A stretch of DNA of 17,531 bases from an uncultured Oscillospiraceae bacterium (GCA_947631675.1 CANRMG010000019.1:1-17531); one strand, 5' to 3'. Positions 1 through 8,087 are shown, numbered from the stretch's first letter. The notes: generated by a model from the letters alone, not told the origin. Translations and numbers: made by a program.

Positions 1-1560
1 CTCTATGCCGTCGCAGCGAGGCGTGAACCAGGTGCAGGGCCAGGTGGGGTCGGTGCGCTTCATGAGCACGTCGGTGACCTCGTCGGGCAGCTGGACGGTC
101 CAGCCCTCGGCGATCTGCAGCACGGGGCCAAGGCCCTTGACCAGATTCAGACGGATCATGGTGGCGGGCATCTCGGCACGGGTGGTGAAGGAGCTGGAGA
201 AGCCGCCGCCGCGGAAGTAGCCGTTGTCGGCCGCGGGCCAGGTGGTGGCCTTGGTCATCTTCTCGATGTCCTCGGCGGTGACCTCCCACCAGCGCTTCAT
301 AACGGGCTTGCCGTCGGCGTCACGGCACTCGCCGCAGGCGTCCAGAGCGGTGGCGCCAGAGTTGATCAGGTGGATGAAGCCGCCGTTGGCCTTGGCCACG
401 CCGGTGACGTCGTAGCCGGAGGCGCGCTTGCAGGCCTCGGGGGACCAGTAGGTGCGCACGTCGGAGAACATCTGGGCCCGGTTGGTGAGCAGCTTCATGA
501 ACAGCATGCCCAGGCCGTTGAGAGTATCGTTCTCGGTGGCCAGGATGTAGGGCTCCCGGGCGCCGCTGTAGTCAAAGGTGGAGTTGAGCAGCGCCTCGGG
601 ATAGTCGCAGTTGGGATAGTGGTCCGTCCACTGGCGCTGGCCCTGGAAGCCGGCGGCGATGGCGTTGTGGCCCACCATCTCCTCCTCCCTGCCCTCGGGC
701 AGGTTGGGGTTGCCGTTCATCAGGTCCTTGATGATGCAGTACATCTTGACGGTGAACTCCCACTGCTTCTCCTTCTTCTCCGGGGAGGAGCGGACGAACT
801 CGGGGTTCTTGTCCCAGCCCTCTTTGCAGTGTTCCTTCGTCCAGGCCAAGGCCTTCTGGTACTCGGCCTCGTCGTAGATGCCCTCCTCCATGCGGCGGAG
901 GATCTCCACCTCGTCCACGGACTCCACGCGCATGCCCAGGTACTCCTCGATGAAAGCGGAGTCGATAATAGAGCCGCCGATGCCCATGCAGATGGAGCCG
1001 ATCTGCAGATAGCTCTTGCCCCGCATGGTAGCCACGGCCACGGCCGCCCGGCCGAAGCGCAGCAGCTTCTCCTTCACGTCCTCGGGGATGTCGGACACCT
1101 CGTCCAGGTTCTGCACGTCATGGCCGTAGATGCCGAAGGCGGGCAGGCCCTTCTGGGCGTGGGTGGCCAGCACGGAGGCCAGATACACCGCGCCGGGGCG
1201 CTCAGTGCCGTTGAAGCCCCACACGCCCTTGATGGTCATGGGGTCCATGTCCATGGTCTCGGCGCCGTAGCACCAGCAGGGAGTGACGGTGAGGGTGATG
1301 TCCACGCCCTCCTTCTTGAACTTGGCGGCGCAGGCGGCGCTCTCCGCCACGCGGCCGATGGTGGTGTCGGCGATGACCACCTTCACGGGCTCGCCGTTGG
1401 TGTAGCAGATGTTCTCCTCAAACAGCTTCTTGGCGGCCTGGGCCATCTCCATGGTCTGGTCCTCCAGGGACTCCCGGACCTTCAGGGGGCCGCGGCGGCC
1501 GTCGATGACGGGGCGGATCCCGATCACGGGATACTCGCCGATGTACCTGTTTTTAGCCAT
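1..1560 (-). CDS. fucI: L-fucose isomerase, 3' end cut by window edge
   Basis: Cytoplasmic Mn-dependent ketol isomerase converting L-fucose to L-fuculose; the family also isomerises D-arabinose to D-ribulose. The minus-strand frame starts [20 protein letters not shown] and is open for 520 codons. Hallmark family blocks are readable: [12 protein letters not shown] near the start, [67 protein letters not shown] and [10 protein letters not shown]. The last two hold the Glu and Asp metal ligands equivalent to E. coli E337 and D361. The third ligand, equivalent to His528, lies in the roughly 70 C-terminal residues beyond the window. The start is supported by an AGGAGG 8 bases upstream (1569-1574). 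It lies 80 bp downstream of the LacI gene in the same direction and may be cotranscribed with it. Seen: motif-level match over the whole length; the exact sugar is inferred. Confidence 0.95.
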   Translation of the reverse strand, partial: MAKNRYIGEYPVIGIRPVIDGRRGPLKVRESLEDQTMEMAQAAKKLFEENICYTNGEPVKVVIADTTIGRVAESAACAAKFKKEGVDITLTVTPCWCYGAETMDMDPMTIKGVWGFNGTERPGAVYLASVLATHAQKGLPAFGIYGHDVQNLDEVSDIPEDVKEKLLRFGRAAVAVATMRGKSYLQIGSICMGIGGSIIDSAFIEEYLGMRVESVDEVEILRRMEEGIYDEAEYQKALAWTKEHCKEGWDKNPEFVRSSPEKKEKQWEFTVKMYCIIKDLMNGNPNLPEGREEEMVGHNAIAAGFQGQRQWTDHYPNCDYPEALLNSTFDYSGAREPYILATENDTLNGLGMLFMKLLTNRAQMFSDVRTYWSPEACKRASGYDVTGVAKANGGFIHLINSGATALDACGECRDADGKPVMKRWWEVTAEDIEKMTKATTWPAADNGYFRGGGFSSSFTTRAEMPATMIRLNLVKGLGPVLQIAEGWTVQLPDEVTDVLMKRTDPTWPCTWFTPRCDGIE

Positions 1561-1612
1561 TGTTTTTTCCTCCTGTTCAACAAAATTAATTACATCTTTA
1601 TATGTTCTCAAA

Positions 1613-1627
1613 GCCCGCGGCGCGGGC
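1613..1627 (-). other. Short GC hairpin between regulator and isomerase
   Basis: The 80-bp gap between the regulator stop and the fucI start contains a perfect 6-bp inverted repeat, GCCCGC/GCGGGC with a 3-base loop. On the minus strand it is followed by only three T residues, so it is at best a weak terminator or a processing hairpin. No convincing promoter was seen in the rest of the gap, which favours cotranscription of lacI and fucI. Confidence 0.35.
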
Positions 1628-1640
1628 CGGGAAGCCATAT

Positions 1641-2630
1641 CTATCGATCGTCCGCGATCACCAGCCGGCTTTTGAGCCGGACGAGCTGCGGCGGCCCCTT
1701 CCAGCCGTCCAGGCGCTTCAACAGCAGCTTTGCCACCATCTGCCCCAGCTCCCGCTCCGGCTGCTGGACCGTGGGCAGGGCAGGCGACATCATGCTGAAT
1801 ATGTCCGCGCAGTCGTAGCCGAACAGCCCCACGTCCTCCGGGATGCGGATGCCCCGCTCTCGGGCGGCGGTGAGAAGGCCGATGGTGGTGTCGTAGTTGG
1901 AGGCCAGGATGGCCGCCGGGGGCGCAGGCAGGTCCATCAGCTGCAAAAAGCCCTGGTAGCCGGTGACGAAGTCGAACTGCCCCTCCACCACGAGAGAATC
2001 GTCATAGGGGATGCCATTGTGCTCCAAGGCCCGCAGATAGCCCGCCAGCCGCTCACGGGCCGTGAACGCGCTCATGGAGCCCATGATGGCCGCCACGCGG
2101 GAGTACCCCCTGTCCAGCAGCCAGCTCACCGCCTGGAAGGCCGAGTCCACGTTGTCTGTGAGCACCGTGTCCGTATCCACGTCGGGGATCATCCGGTCCA
2201 GCTGGACCAGGGGGATGGCCTGGCCCACCGTCAGCTCCCGGTACTCCCCCGCCGTCAGCCGCTCCGGCACGTACACCAGCCCGGCGATGCCGGTACTGAT
2301 GAGATATTTCAAATAGTCCCGCTCCAGGCCGTGGCTGGAGCTGTAGCAGGCGATGGTGCAGTGGTAGCCCGCCAGGCGCAGCTCCTGCTCCAGGGCCGCA
2401 AAGATATTGCCGAAAAAGGGCGCGGACAAGGTGGGCAGCAGCACGCCCACAGAATAGCTCCGGCGGGTCTTGAGCATCCGGGCGAAGGGATTGACATTGT
2501 AGTCCAGCACCTCGATGGCGTCATGGATCGCCTGGGCGTTCTTCTCCCGGACCTCGCCGCCGTTTATGTATTTGGAGACCGTGGACACGGACACATTGGC
2601 CCGCCGTGCCACGTCTTTGATGGTTGCCAT
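1641..2630 (-). CDS. LacI/GalR-family transcriptional regulator
   Basis: A 329-residue DNA-binding repressor. Residues 1-57 form the family headpiece: [20 protein letters not shown] is the helix-turn-helix and [12 protein letters not shown] the hinge helix. A periplasmic-binding-protein-like sensor domain follows from about residue 60 ([14 protein letters not shown]) to the C-terminus ([21 protein letters not shown]). I place the start at 2630 because the helix-turn-helix begins immediately after it and an AAGGAAGG lies just upstream; an ATG 24 bases earlier is in frame but lacks a good binding site. The stop codon is TAG. It is divergent from the ABC importer and upstream of fucI, so it probably controls both and itself through the two operator-like motifs in the shared control region. 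The inducer is unknown; fucose, fuculose or a phosphorylated product are candidates. Confidence 0.93.
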   Translation of the reverse strand: MATIKDVARRANVSVSTVSKYINGGEVREKNAQAIHDAIEVLDYNVNPFARMLKTRRSYSVGVLLPTLSAPFFGNIFAALEQELRLAGYHCTIACYSSSHGLERDYLKYLISTGIAGLVYVPERLTAGEYRELTVGQAIPLVQLDRMIPDVDTDTVLTDNVDSAFQAVSWLLDRGYSRVAAIMGSMSAFTARERLAGYLRALEHNGIPYDDSLVVEGQFDFVTGYQGFLQLMDLPAPPAAILASNYDTTIGLLTAARERGIRIPEDVGLFGYDCADIFSMMSPALPTVQQPERELGQMVAKLLLKRLDGWKGPPQLVRLKSRLVIADDR

Positions 2631-2651
2631 GGCCCTTCCTTTCCACAAAAA

Positions 2652-2669
2652 CAAAACGTTTCGTTTTCA
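2652..2669 (-). promoter_or_regulatory. Operator-like motif in the regulator leader
   Basis: Read on the minus strand this is TGAAAACGAAACGTTTTG. It shares its first 13 bases with the motif at 2824-2841 on the plus strand. The core CGAAACGTTTTG is a near-palindrome with a central CG, as in LacI-family operators. It lies about 25-45 bases downstream of the predicted regulator transcription start, which would suit autoregulation. The TGAAAACG half also resembles a CcpA (cre) half-site, so catabolite repression is an alternative. Confidence 0.6.
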
Positions 2670-2701
2670 GAAAACTTGGGCATTTCTCCTCACTCCATAT
2701 A

Positions 2702-2730
2702 ATCATACTCAAAAACTTTTGCCGTGTCAA
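2702..2730 (-). promoter_or_regulatory. Sigma70-type promoter for regulator-fucI
   Basis: On the minus strand a consensus -35 TTGACA (2725-2730) and a -10 TATGAT (2702-2707) are separated by exactly 17 bases. Transcription would start near 2695 and give a leader of about 65 bases containing the operator-like motif. Confidence 0.75.
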
Positions 2731-2753
2731 TCAAAATTTTCTAAAAAAATTAC

Positions 2754-2782
2754 TTGATTTTTGGTGAGAATGTTAGTATGAT
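2754..2782 (+). promoter_or_regulatory. Sigma70-type promoter for the importer operon
   Basis: A -35 TTGATT (2754-2759) and a -10 TATGAT (2777-2782) are separated by exactly 17 bases. Transcription would start near 2789, leaving a leader of about 110 bases before the ATPase start at 2900. It is back to back with the regulator promoter; the two -35 boxes are 23 bp apart, so the promoters could interfere with each other. Confidence 0.75.
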
Positions 2783-2788
2783 GGTCAC

Positions 2789-2800
2789 AGTACGTTTCCA
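2789..2800 (-). promoter_or_regulatory. Possible third operator half-site at the start point
   Basis: On the minus strand this reads TGGAAACGTACT. It carries the GAAACG half-site of the two stronger motifs but a poor second half, and it overlaps the predicted transcription start of the importer operon. It is a weak match and may be chance. Confidence 0.3.
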
Positions 2801-2823
2801 CTTTGCCAAGAAAATGGCGTTTT

Positions 2824-2841
2824 TGAAAACGAAACGATTCT
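2824..2841 (+). promoter_or_regulatory. Operator-like motif in the importer leader
   Basis: The plus strand reads TGAAAACGAAACGATTCT, whose first 13 bases are identical to the inverted motif at 2652-2669. The core GAAACGATTC is symmetrical in 8 of 10 positions around a central CG. It sits about 35 bases downstream of the predicted importer start point, a roadblock-type position. With a T in front it matches the cre consensus at all but one position, so CcpA binding is possible as well. Confidence 0.6.
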
Positions 2842-2899
2842 AATTTCGTCCCCGGCCGCAGCGACCCGGGGCGGGATACAGTGGAAGGAGGAATGGGAT

Positions 2900-4408
2900 A
2901 TGGGTGATGTGATCCTGCGGATGCACGGCATCCAAAAATACTTCCCCGGCGTACACGCCCTGGACAACGCCCAGCTGGAGGTCCGCGCCGGCGAGGTGAT
3001 GGCCCTGGTGGGTGAGAACGGCGCCGGCAAGTCCACGCTCATGAAGATCCTCACCGGCATCTACAAAAAGGACGACGGCGTGATCGAGCTGTTCGGAGAG
3101 AACGTGGAGTTCCACGACCCCCGGGACGCCCAGCACCGGGGCATCAGCATCGTCCACCAGGAGCTGAACCTGATGCAGGACCTGACGGTGTCGGAGAACA
3201 TCTTCATCGGCCGGGAGCCCACGAAGGGGCTGTTCCTGAACAAAGCCAAGCAGGACCAGATGACGGAGGAGCTGCTCTCCTCCCTGAACCTGCACATCCC
3301 CGCCAGGACCCAGGTGAAGCGCCTGACGGTGGCCAAGCAGCAGATGGTGGAGATCGCGAAGGCCCTGTCCTTCAAGAGCACGAAGGTGCTGATCCTGGAT
3401 GAGCCCTCCGCGGCCCTGACCGACTCGGAGCTGGAGGACCTGTTCAAGTTCATCCGCCAGCTGAAGGCCACGGGCGTGGGCATCGTGTACATCTCCCACC
3501 GCATGGAGGAGCTGAAGCAGATCACCGACCGGATCACCGTCATGCGGGACGGCCAGTACGTGAACACCGTGAACACCGACGACGTCACCATCGACGACGT
3601 GGTGAAGATGATGGTGGGCCGGGTCATCTACGAGGAGCCCAAGAGCCATTCCAACGTCGCCGCGGACGCGCCGGTGGTGCTGGAGGCACAGGACCTCCGC
3701 TCCGACGATGTGAAGGACGTGTCCTTCCAGCTTCGCAAGGGCGAGATACTGGGCTTCGCCGGCCTGATGGGCGCCGGGCGCACCGAGACCATGCGCCTCA
3801 TATGCGGCGCCGACCGTATGACCTCCGGCACCATAAAGGTCAACGGCAAAGAGGTGACCATCCGCACGCCGAAGGACGCGGTGGACCTGGGCATCGGGTA
3901 TCTGTCCGAGGACCGGAAGCGGTTCGGCCTGTGCCTGGGCCTGTCGGTGGCGGACAACACGGTCCTGCCCTCCCTGGAGGAGCTGAGCGGTCTGCTGTTC
4001 GTCAAGGACGACCAGATCCGGGTGCGCACCTCTGAGTACATAGACAAGCTGAGCACCAAGACGCCCTCCACGGCGACGCTCCTGCGCAGCCTCTCCGGCG
4101 GCAACCAGCAGAAGGTGGTCATCGCCAAGTGGCTGCTGCGGGACTGCGACGTGCTGATATTTGACGAGCCCACCCGGGGCATCGACGTGGGCGCCAAGAG
4201 TGAGATATACAAGCTGATGAACCAGCTGGTATCGGAGGGCAAGTCCATCATCATGATCTCCTCCGAGATGCCGGAGCTGCTTCGTATGAGCGACCGTATC
4301 GTGGTCATGTGCGAGGGCCGGGTCACCGGCGAGCTGGATATCGCCGAGGCCACGCAGGAAAAAATTATGAGTTACGCGACTAGGAGAGAGGTGGAACAAG
4401 CGTCATGA
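2900..4408 (+). CDS. Sugar ABC importer ATPase, RbsA/MglA type
   Basis: A 502-residue tandem ATPase that energises sugar import through the adjacent permease. The first ATPase domain has Walker A GENGAGKST (38-46), signature LTVAKQQM (142-149), Walker B ILDEPS (165-170) and the H-loop His at 200. The second has a degenerate Walker A GLMGAGRT (288-295; Arg replaces Lys), signature LSGGNQQ (398-404) and DEPTRG (422-427), with Ser-Glu instead of the H-loop His. This degenerate second site is normal for the RbsA/MglA/XylG family. An AAGGAGG lies 8 bases before the chosen start. Its stop overlaps the permease start by 4 bases (ATGA), so translation is coupled. The substrate cannot be read from the ATPase; fucI and the kinase suggest a deoxyhexose or pentose. 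Confidence 0.96.
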   Translation: MGDVILRMHGIQKYFPGVHALDNAQLEVRAGEVMALVGENGAGKSTLMKILTGIYKKDDGVIELFGENVEFHDPRDAQHRGISIVHQELNLMQDLTVSENIFIGREPTKGLFLNKAKQDQMTEELLSSLNLHIPARTQVKRLTVAKQQMVEIAKALSFKSTKVLILDEPSAALTDSELEDLFKFIRQLKATGVGIVYISHRMEELKQITDRITVMRDGQYVNTVNTDDVTIDDVVKMMVGRVIYEEPKSHSNVAADAPVVLEAQDLRSDDVKDVSFQLRKGEILGFAGLMGAGRTETMRLICGADRMTSGTIKVNGKEVTIRTPKDAVDLGIGYLSEDRKRFGLCLGLSVADNTVLPSLEELSGLLFVKDDQIRVRTSEYIDKLSTKTPSTATLLRSLSGGNQQKVVIAKWLLRDCDVLIFDEPTRGIDVGAKSEIYKLMNQLVSEGKSIIMISSEMPELLRMSDRIVVMCEGRVTGELDIAEATQEKIMSYATRREVEQAS

Positions 4409-5409
4409 AACTGGGTGAAAAGAAACTCGACATGCAAAAGCTCCTGGCGCCGGCGGCGCTGGTGATCCTGTACGTGTTCTTCTCCATCTTCGGCAACAAC
4501 TTCTTCAGCATCGACATGGTGAAGAACATCCTGGAGTCCAGCTACTACATAGGCTTCATGGCCTTCGGCGTCACGTTCATCATCATCACCGGCGGCATCG
4601 ACCTGTCCCTGGGCACCGTTATGATGTGCTCGGCGCTGCTGGGCGGCTATGTGTTCAAGCAGCTGCACTGGCCTCTGGTCTTCGCCCTGCTGACGGCGGT
4701 GGTCGTGGGCTCCCTGTTCGGCCTTTTGAACGGCACCCTGGTGGCCAAGCTGAAGCTGCCCCCCTTTATCGCCACGCTGGGCTCCATGATGATGGCCCAG
4801 GGCATCGGCTCCGTCATCACCAAGGTCCAGTCCCAGACCTGGCCCACCGCCACCGAGCCCGTGGGCGGCTGGTTCAAGAAGGTGTTCATCCGCTGTAACT
4901 TCCAGTTCGGCGAGACGAAGATCAGCGGCTTCCCGGTGGGCGCGCTATGGCTGATCGCCTTCTTCATCATCGCGGCCCTGATCCTCCATAAGACCAAGTT
5001 CGGCCGGTACGTGTTCGCCATCGGCTCCAACGAGGAGGCGGCCCGGCTCAGCGGCATCAACGTGGATAAGTGGAAGATCCTCACCTACACTCTGTCCGGC
5101 TTCTTCGTAGGCATGTCCGGCATCTTCTACGCCGCCGCCTACACCACCATCACCCCGGGCACCGGCAACGGCCAGGAGATGAACGGCATCACCGGCGTCG
5201 TCATCGGCGGCACGTCCATGGCCGGCGGCTCCGGCACCATGGTGGGCACGCTCATAGGCGTGTTCATCGTGTCAGTGCTGAAAAACGGCCTGGCCGCCTG
5301 CGGCCTGCAGGCTCCCTGGCAGACCTTCTTCACCGGCCTCGTGGTCATCGGCGCCGTGCTGCTGGACATCCAGCGGACCAAGGCCGCCAACCGGGTCAAG
5401 AAGAGCTGA
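4405..5409 (+). CDS. Sugar ABC importer permease, RbsC type
   Basis: A 334-residue multi-spanning membrane protein that forms the channel of the importer, probably as a homodimer. Hydrophobic segments begin at about residue 14 (LAPAALVILYVFFSIFG). The family signature GVTFIIITGGIDLSLGTVMM (about 55-74) and FIATLGSMMMAQGIG (about 121-135) are present, and the protein ends in a basic cytoplasmic tail (RTKAANRVKKS). Length is normal for RbsC/MglC-type proteins. It overlaps the ATPase gene by ATGA, with a GGAGAGAGG binding site inside the upstream gene. Confidence 0.95.
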   Translation: MKLGEKKLDMQKLLAPAALVILYVFFSIFGNNFFSIDMVKNILESSYYIGFMAFGVTFIIITGGIDLSLGTVMMCSALLGGYVFKQLHWPLVFALLTAVVVGSLFGLLNGTLVAKLKLPPFIATLGSMMMAQGIGSVITKVQSQTWPTATEPVGGWFKKVFIRCNFQFGETKISGFPVGALWLIAFFIIAALILHKTKFGRYVFAIGSNEEAARLSGINVDKWKILTYTLSGFFVGMSGIFYAAAYTTITPGTGNGQEMNGITGVVIGGTSMAGGSGTMVGTLIGVFIVSVLKNGLAACGLQAPWQTFFTGLVVIGAVLLDIQRTKAANRVKKS

Positions 5410-5425
5410 CCCTCTCCCCTTTTGC

Positions 5426-5450
5426 TCAAGCGGGGCGCTCGTCCCCTTGA
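5426..5450 (+). other. Hairpin between permease and binding-protein genes
   Basis: TCAAG and GGGG (one bulged C between them) pair with CCCC-TTGA across a 7-base loop. A smaller repeat, AATAC/GTATT, follows before the AGGAGG. There is no T tract. Hairpins at this point in sugar ABC operons often stabilise or process the mRNA so that the binding protein is made in excess; that role is inferred here. Confidence 0.4.
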
Positions 5451-5484
5451 AATACAAAAAATCTGTATTAGGAGGAACCACCAA

Positions 5485-6441
5485 ATGAAGAAAATCCTTG
5501 CATTGGTCCTGGCCCTGACTCTCGTCCTGGCCCTGGGCGCCACAGCCTTCGCCGCCGAGGAGACCCTGTACATCCCCGTCATGGCCAAGGGCTTCCAGCA
5601 TCAGTTCTGGCAGGCTGTGAAGGCCGGCTCCGACGCCGCCGCTGCCGATCTGGGCGTAGAGATCTACTTCGACGGCCCCGCTTCCGAGACGGAGATCGAC
5701 GCGCAGGTCAACATGGTCAAGACCGAGCTGGCCAAGGACCCCAAGGCCCTGTGCCTGGCCGCTCTGTCCACCGACGCTGTCAAGGAGATCCTTGAAGAGT
5801 GCGCCGAGAAGGAGATCCCCGTCATCGGCTTCGACTCCGGTGTTCCCGATGATACCCCCGACGCTCCCATCGTCATCGGCTGCCTGAGCCAGGACGCCGT
5901 GTCCGCCTCCGTGACCGGCCGTACCACCGGCTTCGTCAACAAGATGGCTGAGATCGCTGAGGAGTATCAGCCCGGTGCCGTCTCCATCGAGGGCCACAGC
6001 CTGTGGGAGAAGAAGGTCGACTCCCCCGCCATCATCATCGAGGTCGCCATCTCTGCCACCACCGAGGCCACCGCTGTGCAGACCGCTGCCAACGCCCTGC
6101 TGGGCACTGACGGCCTGACCGCCATCTTCATCTCCAACGAGGGCGCTGTGACCGGCTTCCTGGCCGCTGTTTCCGACGGCGAGGATCTGGCCGAGGGCGG
6201 CAAGTATGAGGACCTGCTGGTGGCCGGCTTCGACGCTGGCGCTGCCCAGAAGAACGCCATCCGTCAGGGCTGGTTCTACGGCTCCGTCACCCAGGACCCC
6301 TATTCCATCGGCTACAAGGCTGTTGAGCTGGCTGTGAAGGCCGCCAACGGCGAGGAGGTCGAGGACGTCGATACCGGTGCCAAGTGGTATGACTCCACCA
6401 ACATCGACGACGAGGACATCGCCCTGCTGGTATACGACTGA
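5485..6441 (+). CDS. Secreted sugar-binding protein of the ABC importer, RbsB-like
   Basis: A 318-residue extracytoplasmic sugar receptor of the ribose/galactose type. Residues 1-23 are a signal peptide (MKKILALVLALTLVLALG, cleavage after AFA). There is no lipobox Cys, so it looks like a signal-peptidase I substrate. By comparison with E. coli RbsB, ligand-type residues remain: F41-W42, D117 (GFDSG), N218 (SNEG), D250 (GFDAG), Q270 (TQDP). The Arg after the first Asp is Ser118, and the segment that should carry a second sugar-binding Arg (168-185) is about 10 residues short. The ATG at 5485 is chosen because AGGAGG precedes it and the signal peptide starts there. Codon use is richer in GCT/GTC-type codons than the neighbours, consistent with high expression. 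The substrate is not determinable. Confidence 0.93.
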   Translation: MKKILALVLALTLVLALGATAFAAEETLYIPVMAKGFQHQFWQAVKAGSDAAAADLGVEIYFDGPASETEIDAQVNMVKTELAKDPKALCLAALSTDAVKEILEECAEKEIPVIGFDSGVPDDTPDAPIVIGCLSQDAVSASVTGRTTGFVNKMAEIAEEYQPGAVSIEGHSLWEKKVDSPAIIIEVAISATTEATAVQTAANALLGTDGLTAIFISNEGAVTGFLAAVSDGEDLAEGGKYEDLLVAGFDAGAAQKNAIRQGWFYGSVTQDPYSIGYKAVELAVKAANGEEVEDVDTGAKWYDSTNIDDEDIALLVYD

Positions 6442-6482
6442 TCGTAAAGCGCAAATAGCCAGGCTTTAGCCGGCGAATCACG

Positions 6483-6510
6483 GGCCGGCGCCGTTCATAC
6501 GGCGCCGGCC
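6483..6510 (+). terminator. Strong GC hairpin after the importer genes
   Basis: A perfect 12-bp inverted repeat, GGCCGGCGCCGT/ACGGCGCCGGCC, with a 4-base loop, followed by TCTTTC. It lies 41 bases after the binding-protein stop. The T tract is poor, so termination is probably partial, which would allow read-through into the kinase and dehydrogenase genes. Confidence 0.6.
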
Positions 6511-6516
6511 TCTTTC

Positions 6517-6571
6517 GCAAAAGCGGCTGAAGAGCGCGGGAGACGCCTCCCGCGGCCTTGAACCGCTTTGC
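6517..6571 (+). other. 55-base imperfect palindrome upstream of the kinase
   Basis: The outer arms GCAAAAGCGG (6517-6526) and CCGCTTTGC (6563-6571) pair with one bulged A. The inner arms CGCGGGAG (6535-6542) and CTCCCGCG (6547-6554) pair perfectly over a 4-base loop. Two 8-base strands between the stems pair only partly. The element ends 4 bases before the kinase ribosome binding site (AAAGGAG, 6576-6582). It could be an attenuator, an mRNA-stabilising fold or a mobile palindromic repeat. Confidence 0.45.
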
Positions 6572-6588
6572 ATGGAAAGGAGACAGCG

Positions 6589-8064
6589 ATGAGCGTACAT
6601 AGAAATATGATCGCCTTCGATATGGGCGCCAGCAATGGCCGGGCCATCCTGGGCCAGTTCGACGGCGAGCGTATCCGGCTTATGGAGCTGCACCGGTTCG
6701 AGAACAACTTCATCGAGCTCAACGGCGTGTTCTACTGGGACATCCTCTATCTGTACGACCAGATGAAAAAGGGACTGGAGGCCTTCCGCAAGGGAGGCTA
6801 TGGGGACCTGGATTCCTTCGGGATAGACACCTGGGGCGTGGACTACGGCCTGCTGGACAAAAACGGCCACCTGCTGGGTCTGCCCCGGTCCTACCGGCTG
6901 GGGGTCCAGGCGGACATCGACGCAGTCACCGCCCGCATCCCGGCGGAGGAGCTGTACCGCCGCTCCGGCATCGACACCACCCTCACCTTCAACACCCTCT
7001 ACCAGCTCTGCCGCCGCCAGCGGGAGGGCGACACGGCCCTGGCCGCGGCGGATAAGCTGCTGCTGACGCCGGACCTTTTGGGCTATTTCCTGTCCGGCGA
7101 GGCGGCGACGGAGTACTCCATCGCCACCACCACCCAGCTCTATGACCCCACCGCCCGGGACTGGGACTGGCGGACCATCGAAGAGCTGGGCCTTCCAAAG
7201 CACATATTCACCCCCATCCAGCCCAGCGGCACCATTCGGGGCCATCTGCGCCCAGAGCTGTGCCGGGAGCTGGGGCTGAACCCGGCCGCCCACGTGGCCG
7301 TGGGCAGCCACGACACCGCCTCCTCCGTGGCCGCCATCCCCGGCACGGGGAGCTTCGCCTTCTGCTCCTCCGGCACCTTCTCCCTGGTGGGCGTGGAGAC
7401 GGACAGGCCGGACCTGTCCCCGGAGGCGGCCGCCGCAGGCTTCTCAAACGAGGGCACCATCCAGGGCGGCTTCCGCCCCCTGCGGAACATCATCGGCCTG
7501 TGGCTGATCCAGGAGTGCCGCCGGGACTGGGCCAGAGCCGGCAGCAGCTACTCCTGGGACCAGATCGTGGACCTGGCCAGAGAGGCGGCCCCCCTGCGCT
7601 CCGTCATAGACACGGACGCGCCGGAGTTTTACGCCGGCGGCGACATGGAGAAGAAGATCCGGGACTTCTGCGCCCGGACGGGCCAGCCGGCGCCTGAGAC
7701 CCCCGGCCAGACAGCCCGGTGCATCTATGAGTCCCTGGCCCTGAAATACCGCAAGGCGGTGGAGGGCCTGGAGAAGATGAAGGGCCAGCACATCGACTCT
7801 GTCAATATCGTGGGCGGCGGCATCCAGAACAAGCTGCTCAACCAGATGGCCGCGGACGCCACCGGCCGGCCAGTGATCACCGGCCCCATCGAGGGCTCCG
7901 CCATCGGCAACCTTCTGACCCAGGCCATCGCCCTGGGCGACTTGGCGGGCGTGGAGGACCTGCGCCGGGTGGTCCGGGCCAGCGAGGACGTGGAGACCTA
8001 CGAGCCCCACGCAACCCCCGAATGGGAGCGGGCATACCAAAAGCTGCTGTCCTTTACAGCTTGA
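6589..8064 (+). CDS. FGGY kinase of the rhamnulokinase/fuculokinase type
   Basis: A 491-residue cytoplasmic kinase that resembles E. coli RhaB along its length and probably phosphorylates a 6-deoxyketose at O1. Visible blocks: phosphate loop DMGASNGR (11-18), GIDTWGVD (78-85), FNTLYQL (134-140), TEYSIATTTQL (174-184), the catalytic-base segment SHDTASSV with D242, NEGTIQG, LRNIIGLWLIQ and the adenosine-site IVGGGIQNKLLNQ. Next to fucI the natural substrate is L-fuculose; RhaB-type proteins are known to serve as fuculokinases in other gut bacteria, but L-rhamnulose or D-ribulose cannot be excluded. The start at 6589 follows AAAGGAG by 6 bases; a TTG 21 bases earlier is in frame but unsupported. 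A 23-base gap separates it from the SDR gene. Confidence 0.92.
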   Translation: MSVHRNMIAFDMGASNGRAILGQFDGERIRLMELHRFENNFIELNGVFYWDILYLYDQMKKGLEAFRKGGYGDLDSFGIDTWGVDYGLLDKNGHLLGLPRSYRLGVQADIDAVTARIPAEELYRRSGIDTTLTFNTLYQLCRRQREGDTALAAADKLLLTPDLLGYFLSGEAATEYSIATTTQLYDPTARDWDWRTIEELGLPKHIFTPIQPSGTIRGHLRPELCRELGLNPAAHVAVGSHDTASSVAAIPGTGSFAFCSSGTFSLVGVETDRPDLSPEAAAAGFSNEGTIQGGFRPLRNIIGLWLIQECRRDWARAGSSYSWDQIVDLAREAAPLRSVIDTDAPEFYAGGDMEKKIRDFCARTGQPAPETPGQTARCIYESLALKYRKAVEGLEKMKGQHIDSVNIVGGGIQNKLLNQMAADATGRPVITGPIEGSAIGNLLTQAIALGDLAGVEDLRRVVRASEDVETYEPHATPEWERAYQKLLSFTA

Positions 8065-8087
8065 AAGAAATAAGGAGCGTGGATACC

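Noticed and set aside
1561..1640. Possible separate promoter for fucI
   Set aside because: A TTGAGA and a TAATTA are present on the minus strand, but the spacer is only 13 bases; not convincing.
370..1818. 482-codon plus-strand open frame across fucI
   Set aside because: It is antisense to a clear fucose isomerase and low in complexity (rich in Gly, Leu, His, Val), as expected from the complement of GC-rich codons.
2564..2683. 39-codon leader frame on the minus strand overlapping the regulator start
   Set aside because: It has a GGAGTGAGGAG upstream, but the spacing is poor, the peptide has no regulatory codon run, and it simply overlaps the regulator gene out of frame.
2840..4399. 519-codon minus-strand open frame across the ATPase gene
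   Set aside because: Complement of a strongly conserved ATPase gene; His/Leu/Val-rich composition, no recognisable domain and no ribosome binding site.
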